Of a stretch of DNA of 64,000 nt, positions 35,904-47,619 are shown piece after piece (within the stretch, counting starts at the first letter, position 1; each line of letters starts with the position of its first letter). Source of the DNA: Carnegiea gigantea (lineage: Eukaryota > Streptophyta > Magnoliopsida > Caryophyllales > Cactaceae). The notes under the pieces were generated by a model that saw nothing but the letters and a program-made list of their open reading frames with translations, did not search any database and was not told the origin of the DNA. Position numbers and translations under genes: made by a program. The stretch spans positions 291,001-355,000 of the forward strand of contig JAKOGI010000127.1 of NCBI GenBank assembly GCA_029747015.1, given 5' to 3'.

Positions 35904-38900
35904 TCATGGCTTTGCGATAACCATAAACCTGGGAAAACATGAAGATAAATGAGAAAACGGTAATAATGGAAGGATGGGGGAAAATTACGATGAAACGTCA
36001 GTACCCTCTGCTTTTTCCAGTAAAAGGATTAATTGCAGACATTGACTCCCAGAAGTTCGAACAGGGCACCCAGTGAGGAGGATATTTGAAACGGGCAACA
36101 TCTAGGATAAGAACAGCATCGGCAGTTGGATTGTATGCAGCAATTGGTGAAAAATGGCCTTTCCCAGTCTGAAATTAAGAAAACAGTCAAAGTTTAAAAT
36201 GGGAATGTGAACTATAAACTGGTAAGCTTTTTCCACATTCAAAGTTACTCAGAAAGAAATGGCACAAGACAACTTACGTTACATCTGTAAGCGTAAATGG
36301 TGGTAAATAGTTTGATCCATTACTCTTGACCCTTGACTTGCGAGTGAAATAGAAAAACAAAGGCAAAAGGAGATTTATTGCTGATTCACTGCTATAGAAC
36401 AGACTTTATGCCTACTTAGCATACAGTGAAATGGTGATCTTTGCCAACAAGAACTAAGGACCTTGGGAGGATATCAATGTGATAAGACAACATTTTTCAA
36501 ATCAGGAGATGGGATTCGTTTGAATGAACTTAGCAGATTAATGATGCAGGCGGGGAGTTCAAGCATATAGTGATTTGCAAAGCACTAAGCTCTTCTAAAG
36601 CTCAGTGTGGCATGAACTACAAATCATTATTGGGTTTACATTTAATGTTAAAATGAAGTATCGTTTTAATGAATAAGGTGATCATGAGACTCATGTTGAA
36701 TGATTTTTTGGTTCTTGATTCATGCATTTAAAACAAAAGCCAAGTGTCTTTCTGCTGACAAGATTTCAGAAAAGATTAGCTTCGGCCAGGGACTTCAATC
36801 AAGGTGGGAGGAATGCGCATGTGAGGAAATTAGTGAAGGAGGAAACAAAATTGGGTGTCCCAACAAAATCTTCAAAAAACTTTACAGAAGGTAGGCCTAG
36901 TCAAGATGGGAAAAGGCTGAAAATAGTGCATGGGAAGTTTAACATGGTGAAACCTTTTTACTCAAGAAATTTGATGGTCTGTGAATCTTCCTTTCCTAGA
37001 GATTTAGCATCTCTCCTACAAGCAGTGAATTAGGAAGCTTCTACAGTAATGAAGGAGTTTGGGGATGTTTAAATTCCTTACTACGTTTGAACATGGAGAA
37101 GAATTGTTGGGTGCGCTACAGAATGGTAGAGATTGGAGTAGCTTGGTTTACCGCATGAGAAGATGGAAAGACGATGATGTCTGTCTCTCAAGAAGAGCTT
37201 TGTTGAAGGTGTATGGTTTTCCCATTCATCGTTAGAATTTGGACAATTTTGCTCCTCTAGCAGAGAATAAATCAGTTCTCCAGTTTGCAAGGATTCTCAC
37301 CAATGCTAGTCATTTAGCATCCATAGATGAAGAAGTCCTGAATATTGAGGGTAAGACTTTCAGGTTAAGAGTTAACGAAATAGACCAGAAGTGCAAGAAA
37401 AGCATCTTCAGTTCTTGAACCCTTTCAACCCACGGGGTCCTTAGCTTGCGAAATCTACCAACTGCAGGAGCTATGGACTTTCACAGCAGCAAAAGCAGTA
37501 CAAGAATTTGAGAACCATTGAAGTTGTCATTCGAGGGGCTGTGGAAGGCAAAGGGACTAGTGATTTGAATTTGAATTTCCCAAATAGGAGTGGTCTTTTT
37601 CCCGACTCCCAAGGACGTTCACTAACCAGAACAATAACTGATGTTCTGACTGGTATTAAATATCAATTGTCCAAGTTTGGAAGGAGTTAGGGACCAGTAA
37701 CTTTCATCAGTGTTCGTGGGCTCGCAAGAGGCCTCACTTGAGGGAAAAGTTTGTGTCAACTTGGACCAGAACAGAGTGTCACAAGTGAACACTAATGCAG
37801 AGGGTTCTGAGGATAATCAGAAGGTTGAACTCCAAATGGAAAGGATTAGCAATTTAGCATAATACTGAAGGCTGGAAATTTCAAAAGGAAAAAAATCAGC
37901 TGAGATCGATTGTACTACCCACAGGAAATTGACGGGCATCAAATTTGGGGGGACATACGAGTAATAAGGCCAGATCACAGACCAAGAACAAGGTTGGTAA
38001 GCTAAAGCAAAGCGGGTTGAAGCTGAGTCTTAAGAAGATAGTTTTTCCCCCATCAAAAACTTACCAAGAAGGAATTAGCTGTTGAAGTTCTGGAGACTAG
38101 GGTAAAGCTTGGCATTAAATGTTTAGGGTCTAGTAGGCTTATTTGTCAACTAATCATCAAAAAAAAAAAAAAAGCAACTAAGAAAGCAGGTCAAGGATCA
38201 AGCATCCAAATCATAAGAAGTAAAACAAGAAAATCCAATGTGGAAAACCGAACCAAACTCTCCCACATTATAGACATTGTTTTAAGTTTAACCAATCAAA
38301 TCGAATTTAGCACTGACTCCTAACATGAGAGTTACACTGGATAGAAGTTAGACAAATTACCTGTCCTAGCATGGACCGCGAGAAATTTGCAAGAATATAT
38401 GAAGAGTCCGATGAACAAGAACAGAGGACATGCTCCCTAAACTCTGGTAGAGAACTCTCAGAGGCAAAAGTTGCTTGAAGCTTCACTTTATCTCTAGGGA
38501 CCAGATCGACAAGATCTTGAAATGATAACCCGTCATTGTCAGCTTTCTTCAATATGTCATCACTCGCAAGCATGGTTTCATCATACCATCGCCAGGAACC
38601 TAAGATATCAACACAAACGTTGAACAATTAGAACATCAATATAGAAAATTAGGCATAGAACACCAAGTAACATTTTTTGACCACAAGCCACTTAGAACAT
38701 ACAAATGAAAACAATTTGCATTCCACATTTTCAAGCAGTGGAACACGTAAATCAGCGCTATAAAATTTCTGACACGCAATTTCATCTTTTTCTCTTATGT
38801 AAAATAGAAAAACCGAATAGCAATAAGCAAGAGATGGAGTTGATTTAAGTAACTTAAGCAATATCAGGGCAATATCAGTATTTTACAGAACAATAATTTA

Positions 38901-39816
38901 TATAGTCAAAAATTCTAGCATTGAACTCTGCATATTCGTTTTGAAACTTTCTCTGCTCAACACATATAGACAAAATGCATTATGTCAGGTTTTGCTCATT
39001 AGATGAAAAAAAACAAAAGAACAAAATCTTAATTATCCACAAATTTGTTCTCTCCCCACCTACAAGTAGTCTATACCAAAGAAGAAATATTCCACAGTGA
39101 TGTCCTCATATTGACATTGTGCAACATTACATGCTCTAAATGTCTATTTCTGACCATAGATATAATAAATATGTAAAAGCAGTATCAGTATCAGTAATTT
39201 AACTGCGCACTCTTTTTTTTTACAATAAGCAATCTTTTCAATCTAAAATGTTTCTATGATTGACCAGATGATCAGTTACCTTTCCATACATGTTGAGGAT
39301 CAATAAATAATGCATTCAAGATTGTCGTTAAACTAGAGAGCCCACAATACGTAAGTTTGCTTTGTGTTGTCAGATTTGTGGCAATTTCCAAAAACCCAGC
39401 TGCAGCACCTTGCGCCCTTGCATCATCGAAGAGCCTCTGTTATCACAAGAAAAGAAGTTTGTCATGTGAAAATGAGTTTGCAAGCCCTTGCATCCCCATT
39501 TACAAAAGCTTAACACAATCTAATGCTTACTTTTCCAGCCGTAGAGTACAAGGATGTAGCAGGAGGGGGTAAAGAGCTCCTGTATCGACCAGGGATGGAT
39601 GCCAATGTTGGTGGATGGCAGCATACCTGTTGGAACTTGAAACATCAAAACGGATGATTGGAAAACTATTAGGTGTGATGCGCAAATTCTCCTTAGATTC
39701 AGGCTCTTTTCTTTTGGATTGAAATCAACAACCTTTGTGGCTTGCAAGTTATATTACATCAGGCATTGTCCTACAGGAACATATACCATGACTAGAACTC
39801 AGCTCACCTTCTCCAT
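35904..39816 (-). CDS. Phytochelatin-synthase-like C83 peptidase, catalytic domain only
   Basis: Six exons with GT-AG borders: 39816-39808, 39626-39531, 39436-39280, 38599-38361, 36168-36005, 35928-35904. They join in frame to 229 residues. Phytochelatin synthase is a cytosolic gamma-glutamylcysteine dipeptidyl transpeptidase that makes metal-binding phytochelatins from glutathione. The N-terminal block SSLPPPATSLYSTAGK matches the family's SLPSPPAI...SSAEGK. The triad is Cys66 (LTYCGLSSL), His172 (GKGHFSPIAAY) and Asp190 (LILDVARFKYPPHWVP). Spacings of 106 and 18 residues equal those of Arabidopsis PCS1 (56, 162, 180). WKGSWRWYDETML is also conserved. The protein stops right after RGFMVIAKP, where plant enzymes continue for about 250 residues with a Cys-rich domain. 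The ATG chosen is the last in-frame one in the 39808-39876 exon; that exon is open upstream without another ATG. Expression and activity are not shown by sequence. Confidence 0.88.
36500..38173 (+). pseudogene. LINE ORF1-like fragment with poly(A), inside an intron
   Basis: Frames on the plus strand include an N-terminal basic piece (36722-37033) and EELLGALQNGRDWSSLVYRM, RRWKDDDVCLSRRALLKVYG, FPIH and SLASIDEEVLNIEGKTFRLR-like sequence (about 37095-37390), resembling the nucleic-acid-binding ORF1 of plant LINEs. Frames are broken. A run of 15 A at 38159-38173 marks a 3' poly(A) end. No reverse transcriptase follows. It sits antisense in the intron between exons 4 and 5 of the phytochelatin-synthase-like gene. 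The left edge is approximate and no target duplication was found. Confidence 0.5.
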
Positions 39817-42080
39817 AGTAGTTGAGTACGATGATACTGCTGGAAACACACTGGTCGTCAAATGATGGCAAGGAACCTGCTTGAAAAGTTTAGAAGATAC
39901 CTAAATGAGTCATACCAATTATCTGAAAGAAACTATGCAAAGAAATGAAAATTGGAAATAGTTTTGCGAACAACGTAAATTGGAAATTGCTTTTGCAATG
40001 AGAATTTAGGGGCAAGATCAATAAGTAGCAGAAAATGAGAACTGCTGCAGAAAAAGCAACTAAAGATGCATATGATGTCCATGAGAAGCGGATGAGATCT
40101 GCATCATATATTTTACTAATATGCCCATCCACCAACAAATTACAATCAAGGTTTCCATCAAGTTAACCAAAACTCTATTCCTGCTGGATTAAGTGCAATA
40201 CAGTTGCTACCTTGGTGCGGGACTGACATATTCCAAAAATTCAGTGAGATTAACTTCCTACTTTTCCAGAAGCATTATCGGGCCAGCTCAATTGCAAAAC
40301 CCATGCTAATTCCGTATCAAATTACAAATGAATCATGATGCTGAGCCCAAAAAATGAAGACAATTCAAGGTTTCTGAAGCATTGTATCAGCAAGGGTCAT
40401 TTGCTTTCACTGGGAGCTTTTTAATTTTTTTCATTTTTTAATGGATGGAGGAAGGGGGGGGTTTATCTGCCAAGTTAAAGAGGAAAAGCTAAACAAAAGA
40501 ACTAGAACTTGACACATGCAAAAAGGAAAACCTCAAAGAGCTCTGGGGAGGAAGACTAAAAATGGTTTGACTTTTTTTTCTGGGGATGGGGGAATAAAAA
40601 CTATAACCATTAGAGGGTTCCCTGCACAGGTTCTAGAGCTTTAAAAATCAGAACTGAAGTGGACATTTTTAAGGACAACATAAAAGAAATGCAGAAATAA
40701 AAATGGAAACAAAAGCATCCATTTTTTTTAATTCAAAGGTCCACCAACATCAACTGATGACGAAATGTCCTTGAGCTCTTGTTCTCATGCCTTTGAAAAT
40801 ATTTACTATCCCACTCTCCCAATTCTCTCCCCAAAAGCTCATGAACCCATCCATAACTTTCTTAAGGAAGAAGTTACTCTCTCATAATAACGGCAGAACC
40901 CAAGACCAAATTCACCCCATATTATTCCCTCATCCTCAGTGAAAAAGATTCAAGAAAATATGATTTGCGATGTCAAAATCTAAGTATGGTGCTTAGCGAG
41001 AAACACTGTTGATTTTGCTGCAAAGTGCAAATATAACAGTTAGTCACACTATCCAGCATATTCCATATTAACGTGTGCTGGAAAATCATCAAGAATTCAA
41101 TAGCATACGTAATGATTTAACTATATTGCAGAGTCAGTTTGAGATGATTAGTTACAAAGACCAAAGAAATGCTCAGTAAACCAACACTATTATATGTATG
41201 CATATTTATATGTATTAAAATGGGAAGTTGATGGCCACAATTTATGTTCTATAATACGGAACATTGGAAGAAGCTATACCTTCTCTCTAATCGTCAAACC
41301 ACTCCGAAATAAGCGAGCCACTATGTGTCTCATCTTTGAAGATTTAACAAGAATTCAAAAAAACGAAACAAAAACATTATAATAAGAGATGATGAATAAG
41401 AAGAAAATTATAAAGATGTAGAACGAAAACAAACGCACATTCAGATATCAACTATACCTAAAAAACATGAAAAGATTTCTCATTGGGAGGTAGAATAGTT
41501 GTCAAAATTGGTAGCCTCCATGGCTTTTTGCACAGCACTAAAATAGAAGTAACAAAAAGGAAGAAACAAATCATGGAATAGTATTCATTGGGAACATTTG
41601 AAAGGCAAGCCAAGAACCCATCGGGGTGGCACCACTTCACTCTTCAGAGCTTATCTTAAGCTGAATACCGAATTCTTCAAAATTCAAGCACATAAATGAT
41701 ACTTCGTATGCAGTGCAACAGTGCATTACGTGCTTTAGTTTTGCTACCGCCCATCAATTATTCGAATTGTAGGAACAGAAACGGCTCACAATCTGATAAT
41801 GGCCTAACAATAAGGCGTAGAAAGACTTCGAAGATGTGTGCTTCCCTCTCTAAGCTTGCTCAACCAAAAGGCCCCAGATATCAGTTTTCGTTGAAAATGG
41901 TGCAACAGCTGCCAGCTTTGATTTAAGGGCAGCAGTTCCACACTCTTTATATCCATACTTTCTCATGGAAGGCGCAGCTTATGAAATTTGTCTTGACAGC
42001 TATGTACTCCAAACTAGGAGCTTATTTCCATACTTACCAAGAAGTTCATACCAGACGTGAATAAAAAATCCAAAGACTTA

Positions 42081-42287
42081 GGCCCTGTTCTTTTCATGGG
42101 TCAATTCTAAAATATTAACCTCAACCTACTTCAATCCACTTCCACTATTTTAATCAAGTTTAATTTATCACATAAAAAACTTCAACTCACTTCAACCTAC
42201 TTCAACCCACTTCAACCTACTTCAACTCACCTTAACCTACCTCAACCTTTTTACCCACCGCAATTTGCCTACGAAAAAAACAGGCCC
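42081..42287. mobile_element. Harbinger-type MITE, 207 bp
   Basis: Ends GGCCCTGTTCTTTTC and AAAAAAACAGGCCC are inverted; TTA is duplicated at 42078-42080 and 42288-42290. The interior is built from ACTTCAACCTACTTCAA-like short repeats. Confidence 0.82.
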
Positions 42288-42847
42288 TTAGTGGTAGGAA
42301 TTATGACAACCACAGCAGAAGTCAGCCAGCAAACTTGAGAGAAATGGGCGTTTTAGGATTAGAAACTGCAGAAAAAGTGGAATACTGCAGCCCTCACAAT
42401 GCAATCTGACATCAAGGCAAACAAGATGTTTTATAGGTGACGGCGTGATGCATGTGAATGGTTACTATTTGAAGGTCCTATATGGGTGTTGAAGGCAGTA
42501 GATGAAGGCTAGGGATAAAATGAAGGGTTCAGTTATGCAGGGGGAGTAACTTGTAATCATAGGAAGAATAATATGTACTTCATTATTTTGGAATAAAGCT
42601 AAATTACCCAAACATGAATTGCTAGTTTGGGTTACATAGAACAAGAGGTTACTATTTCATGTTTGAAGAACCTATTTAGGGATACTTGATACAAGGGAGA
42701 CGCACTACAACACTTTCAAGTCTTTAACTCAACTTCATACTCAATTAAACTCGTCTTCTGAAAGCAAATGCAAACCCCAAACAATAACAAAATCAGAACG
42801 CCGAAAGATATTCTGAGCACCAACAACACCTACAAATCAAGTAATAA

Positions 42848-43135
42848 GGCCCTGTTCTTTTCGTTGGTAAATCCCAACTTACCAACTTCAACCTACTTCA
42901 ATTCACTTTACCAACTTCAATAAAAAAATACCCACTTCAACTAAATTCAACTCACTTCCCACTATTTTAACCCACTTCTACCCATCATATAAAAATAATT
43001 TAACCCACTTCAACCAACTTTTCAACCCAATGCAACAAAAAATACCCACTTCAACCTACTTTAATCTACTTCTAATAATTTCAACCAACTTCACCCATTT
43101 ACCAACTCATATTTTCCACCGAAAAGAACATGCCC
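42848..43135. mobile_element. Harbinger-type MITE, 288 bp
   Basis: Ends GGCCCTGTTCTTTTCG and CGAAAAGAACATGCCC are inverted, with TAA duplicated at 42845-42847 and 43136-43138. Same family as 42081-42287, with the same CTTCAACC internal repeats. Confidence 0.85.
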
Positions 43136-43218
43136 TAAAGCGGCGAAATCAGCATTAGTAACATAACTAAAGGAAAAGCGAAGACTAAAATCCACAAACA
43201 TAGAGGGAAAGGAATTAC

Positions 43219-43300
43219 CGGAAAAAGGCTTGGCTGAACCCTAGCTGCGATCGATGAGAAGAAAGTGGTTTAGGGGCAACCCAGAGTGCTGGCCATCCCA
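43219..43300 (-). promoter_or_regulatory. Probable 5' leader exon with AGGGTT box
   Basis: On the minus strand GCTAGGGTTCAGCC lies just before the donor CCG|GTAATT. A TAA stop lies upstream in the frame that would join exon 2 and there is no ATG, so this is untranslated if it belongs to the gene. The transcription start is not defined. Confidence 0.45.
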
Positions 43301-43405
43301 CATAAAATACGCTCCATTGTTTCCATATTTTAACAAGAATTTTCAATCTAATTGTGGGTTTCCATGTTCGCATTTGCTAGGTACAATTGATATAAAATGG
43401 AATGC

Positions 43406-43804
43406 GAAAATTTACTTAATAGTGCTCTTGCAATTAACACTTGACGCTTTTCGCTTCGCTGCCTTTCTTGCAAGTGTTATTCTTGTCTCCTAGTGGGCTC
43501 CGCTTGTAGGAAAAGCGATAGCACAATGGAGTAATTTGCCCTTAAATGAACGAACTAGTTGAAGTCACCTCTTTTTCCTCCTTTACTATTCCATTTCTCT
43601 CTCCTCCCTGACTCTTTAATCTTTACTAATTGTATATTTTTCTCATTGTAAATAAAATTGTTAATTCAATATTTTCTTATTTAAAGTAGATTGTATTGTA
43701 AAGATCCCTCATCTAAAATTTTTATTTTTTAAATTTAGTGATTTCTTATTTCAATGAAAAAAATATATGATTGAAATCCAAACACACATACACGCCCGAG
43801 CGCG

Positions 43805-43816
<12 letters not shown>
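43406..43816 (+). repeat. Left terminal inverted repeat of the long-TIR element
   Basis: Inverted partner of 48841-49435; ends inward in a CA-rich tract next to an (AT) microsatellite. Confidence 0.75.

Positions 43817-43871
<55 letters not shown>
43805..43871. repeat. Microsatellite (CA)n(TA)n
   Basis: A short CA tract followed by about 27 TA dinucleotides. Confidence 0.95.
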
Positions 43872-43875
<4 letters not shown>

Positions 43876-45207
43876 AACGATTGAAAAAATAAAACATACC
43901 TCAAATCCTAGACCTTAATCACATAATATCAAACACTAAATCAAGAAGGGTAAACCCTAAATTCTAAACCTCAATCGTAAATACTTGTGTCCCATGTAGT
44001 AGTTAGAAGTCATGGATATATGTCAACCTCGAACTGTAAATATAATTACTTGGGTTAATCTAAGTTAATTTTCAGGATAAAATAAATCCATTCGTTAGCT
44101 TCCAATTACAAATAAGTTTTGTTTCTTGAATTAAGATAGCTAGGTTTTTCTCAAAAAAGTAAATAGATAAGCTTTATTATAATTAAACTAATTAGAACAC
44201 ATGCTATTTGCAATTCCTTTTTTCTCTCTCTCTATTAAATTCTTTTAAAAAAAACTTTGAACTATTCTTAAAATATATTACTTACAGCTTAGCAGAAAAA
44301 AAGAAGTGCAATAATTATAGAGAAGATGGGGACGTAATTTTTTTGGGGGGGGGGAGCTAAAGATTTTTGAGCTAGTTTTCAGTAATTTAAAATTTTTATT
44401 TTTCTTATGTGAAAAAAAAGAACTCTAATTTACGATCAATAGATAATCCACGGTGGTGATTTAATATTATAACTTATAAGATACTGATGTTTATATTTGT
44501 TATTGTATGATTTAATTTTACAAGATATCAATGGTGCCTAAACACTGACTCTTAATCTCTAAACCTTAATCCAACCAAAAGCTTAATATAAAAATGCCCA
44601 AGATACACCCTAAATATATATATTCATATCCCTGAAAATCTACTTCAGCTAACCCAGGTTGTTCGTTTATTTTTCAATTTAACATATATATGTTATACTC
44701 GTCAATTCATACGGCATATAGTTAACGCCAGTTCACCACAAGGATAACATAGGTTAGCATATTAGGACAACCTAGCTAACCCCTTCAAATTTCACTGTCA
44801 AGTTCCTCACTAAATTGTGCATATGTTGAACCCTCTACGTTTAACATAAAGCCCGAAAACTTGATACTTGAACATTTAACCCTAAGCCCTAATTCAAGTT
44901 CAATATAAGCATCTAATGTTTAGGGCAAGTTTTTAATTTGCAATCTAAGTGTTTAGTTAGCATTCAATGTTTAGAGAAGCTTTGTAATCTAGGGCGTAGA
45001 ATTATGAGTTAATGTTTAGGGTATAACGTTTAAGTTGATCACAAAACTCTTACATCACATCTTAAATGCTAAGCCCTTTAACCCTAACCCTAAAACCAAA
45101 CCTTGGAGCCTAAAACCCTAAACCATGATTCTAAATAGCAAATATTTGGGAACCCTAATTGGCTATTTAATTTTTAAAGGATCTTAATGTCAAAATGTAC
45201 TATAAAC

Positions 45208-45927
45208 TAGGGGTATTCAAAAATATCCGTAACCAATAACCCGAACCGAAAACCTGCTACCCGATCCGAAATCTCGGGTACCCGAACCGAAATATTTGAA
45301 AATTTTGGTTCGGGTACCCGAACCAATATTTTTTTCCGGTTATTGGTTCGGGTACGGTTCGGATATTTTGAAGATTCGGGTACCCGAAAACCCGAAAATT
45401 TTTTTAAAACTTTTTCAAAACTTTTTTCATATCATCCATTCCCTAAAGATTTTGTAAGTCAAGTATTCAGAACCCGAAGAAAATAAGTACTTTGACTTCG
45501 TTGCATTATTTTATTTGAATGTGTTGGGCATGAATATGATGTTAACAAGCTTATACCTTATGGAAGTGTAGATTAATTGAAATGTGAATGGTGATAAGAT
45601 GTCCGATTATATTGTCATATTGTGTAATAATTTAAAGTGCAACTTGACTCAATACAACAAAATTTTATAGCATAAATAGAAATAATTATATTATGGGTAC
45701 AATAAAATTATTAGGCAAAGTAGGAAAAAATATTTTAGAAAAAATGGGTTATTGGATAACCAAAAACCCGAACCGAAATTTTCGGGTATCCGAATTTCGG
45801 TTAGCCGAAAGTTTCGGTTCGGATATGGTTCACTATTTTACCGACCCGAAATTTCGGGTACCCGAAATTTCGGGTACCCGAACCGAAATCTCTTTTGGTT
45901 CGGGTACCCGAACCATGAACACCCCTA
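45208..45927. mobile_element. hAT-type MITE, 720 bp
   Basis: Ends TAGGGGTATTCAAAA and CATGAACACCCCTA are inverted repeats. Flanks CTATAAAC (45200-45207) and ATATAAAC (45928-45935) form an 8-bp duplication with one change. Unit 2 of the host duplication (about 47078) shows the empty site TATTCTAAACCTCAAATCCC. Subterminal parts are packed with GGTTCGGGTACCCGAACC-type palindromes. Confidence 0.82.
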
Positions 45928-46239
45928 ATATAAACCTCAAATCCCAAATCACAAAGCACACAAGTGAATCCCCAAATTCAATGCCTCACCGACAGACCCC
46001 AACCTTAAACCCTAAACCCAAAACCTCAATCACTAAATTATAATAAAAGTTTTTAGGCTTTAAGAATTAGTTATTCTCAAACCTAAATCCTAATTCTCAA
46101 ATGACAATTAAGGTTTAGGATAAACCTTATGTGTGTCTCATTTTCTCAGCATGATATGTATAATAATAATATATTATCATATCCCACAAAATCTAATTAA
46201 GTTAACCCACGTTATCCCTTTTAGGTTTTTAGGTTTGTA

Positions 46240-46286
46240 TGCGTGTCTATATATATACATATATACATACAGACATACAGACATAC

Positions 46287-46383
<97 letters not shown>

Positions 46384-46411
46384 TGTATGTATGTATGTAT
46401 GTATGTATGTA
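46240..46411. repeat. Microsatellites (ACAT)n, (TA)n, (TATG)n
   Basis: A compound tract: ACAT/ACAG tetranucleotides, about 28 TA units, then about 14 TATG units. It terminates tandem unit 1. Confidence 0.95.
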
Positions 46412-47423
46412 GTGTGTGGGGGGGGTTTCCCTAAAAATTTACCTAGTCAACCATGGTTATTCTGCACATATTTTTAGGATAACATATATACATAGACGCA
46501 TATAGTGCATATGATATGTATCCCTAAATCTACCAAAGTTGACCTTAGACCCTAAAAATATATGTTATGCTATACTCGTTGTCAACTTATACAGTATATG
46601 GTTAACACCAGTTCACCACAAGGATAACCTGGGTTAGCATATTAGGACAACCTGGCTAATTCCTCCAAATTTTCCCTGCCAAGTCCCTCACTAAATTGTG
46701 CATATGCTGAACTCTCAACGTTTAATCTAAATCTCTAAAACTTGATACTTGAACATTTAACCCTAAGCCCTAACTCAAGTTCAATATAAGCATCTAATGT
46801 TTAGAGCAAGCTTTTGCAATCTAAGGGTTGCAGTTAGAATTTAATGTTTAGGGTAAGCTTTTGTAATCTAAGAGATAGAATTACGAGTTAATGCTTAGGG
46901 TATCATGTGCAAATTGAGCACAAAACTATGACATCACATCTTAAATGCAAAGCACTATAACCCTAACCCTAAAACCTAACCCTAGAGCCTAAAACCCTAA
47001 ACTATGATTCCAAATAGCAAATATTTGGGAACCCTAATTGACTATTTAATTTTTAAAGAATTATAATGTCAAAATGTATTCTAAACCTCAAATCCCAAAT
47101 GACAAAGCACAAAAGCGAAACTGTAAACCCTATACCTCACCGATAGAGCCCAACCCTAAACCCTAAACCCTAATCACTAAGTTATAATAAAAGTTTTTAG
47201 GCTTTAAGAGTTAGTTATTCTCAAACCTAAATCCTAATCCTCAAATGTTAATTAAGGTTTAGGATAAACCTTATGTATGCTTCATTTTCTTAGTATGGTA
47301 TGTATAATAATAATATATTATCATATCCCACAAAATCTAATTGAGTTAACCTATGTTATCCCGTATATGTTTTTAGGTTTTTGTGTGGGTGTGTGTACAT
47401 ACATACATACATATGCGTATATA

Positions 47424-47425
<2 letters not shown>

Positions 47426-47467
<42 letters not shown>

Positions 47468-47497
47468 GTAACCTGTCATCCCCCCCCCCCCCCCCAA
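47426..47497. repeat. Microsatellite (GT)n and C-run
   Basis: About 19 GT units, then a run of about 16 C near 47480, at the end of tandem unit 2. Confidence 0.93.
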
Positions 47498-47619
47498 AAA
47501 AAAAATTCCAGACCCTCTGTCTGCTTCTGTTTATGGTTAGAGGAGTACAGAGAGGCGAGAGGGGTAGAGAGAAAATGGTGGGTTGGGTAATGTTTATGGT
47601 TGGATAATCTTAGACAGTA

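Larger units (their letters stand above)
39877..43218 (-). other. Probable 5' intron of the phytochelatin-synthase-like gene
   Basis: Bounded by CGGTAATTCC (donor, 43218) and TTTTCAAGCAG (acceptor, before 39876) on the minus strand. It contains two Harbinger MITEs. No other supportable coding exon was found in it. The splice link between the leader exon and exon 2 is inferred. Confidence 0.45.
44621..47480. repeat. Tandem duplication rich in AAACCCTA words
   Basis: Unit 1 (about 44621-46430) and unit 2 (about 46500-47480) are direct repeats. For example CCAGTTCACCACAAGGATAA (44730 and 46610) and TTTAACCCTAAGCCCTAA (44875 and 46756) recur. Each ends in a TATG/GT microsatellite. Unit 1 is longer because a hAT MITE (45208-45927) lies in it. 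No coding frame. Confidence 0.85.

Noticed and set aside
41696..41926. Plus-strand 76-residue frame with ordinary composition
   Set aside because: It lies within the 5' intron, has no recognised domain and no matching exons. I could not support it as a gene.
42180..42245. Possible CRISPR-like array of CTTCAACCTACTTCAA words
   Set aside because: Spacers are absent, the words are internal repeats of a MITE, and the genome is a plant's.
43254..43493. 79-residue frame overlapping the leader exon and left arm
   Set aside because: It crosses a transposon border and runs antisense to the better supported leader exon.
45693..46043. 116-residue open frame
   Set aside because: It is a read-through of the palindromic GGGTACCC words of the hAT MITE and flanking repeats.
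46133..46477. Frames made of Ile-Tyr and Met-Tyr-Val-Cys repeats
   Set aside because: These are translations of (TA)n and (TATG)n microsatellites.
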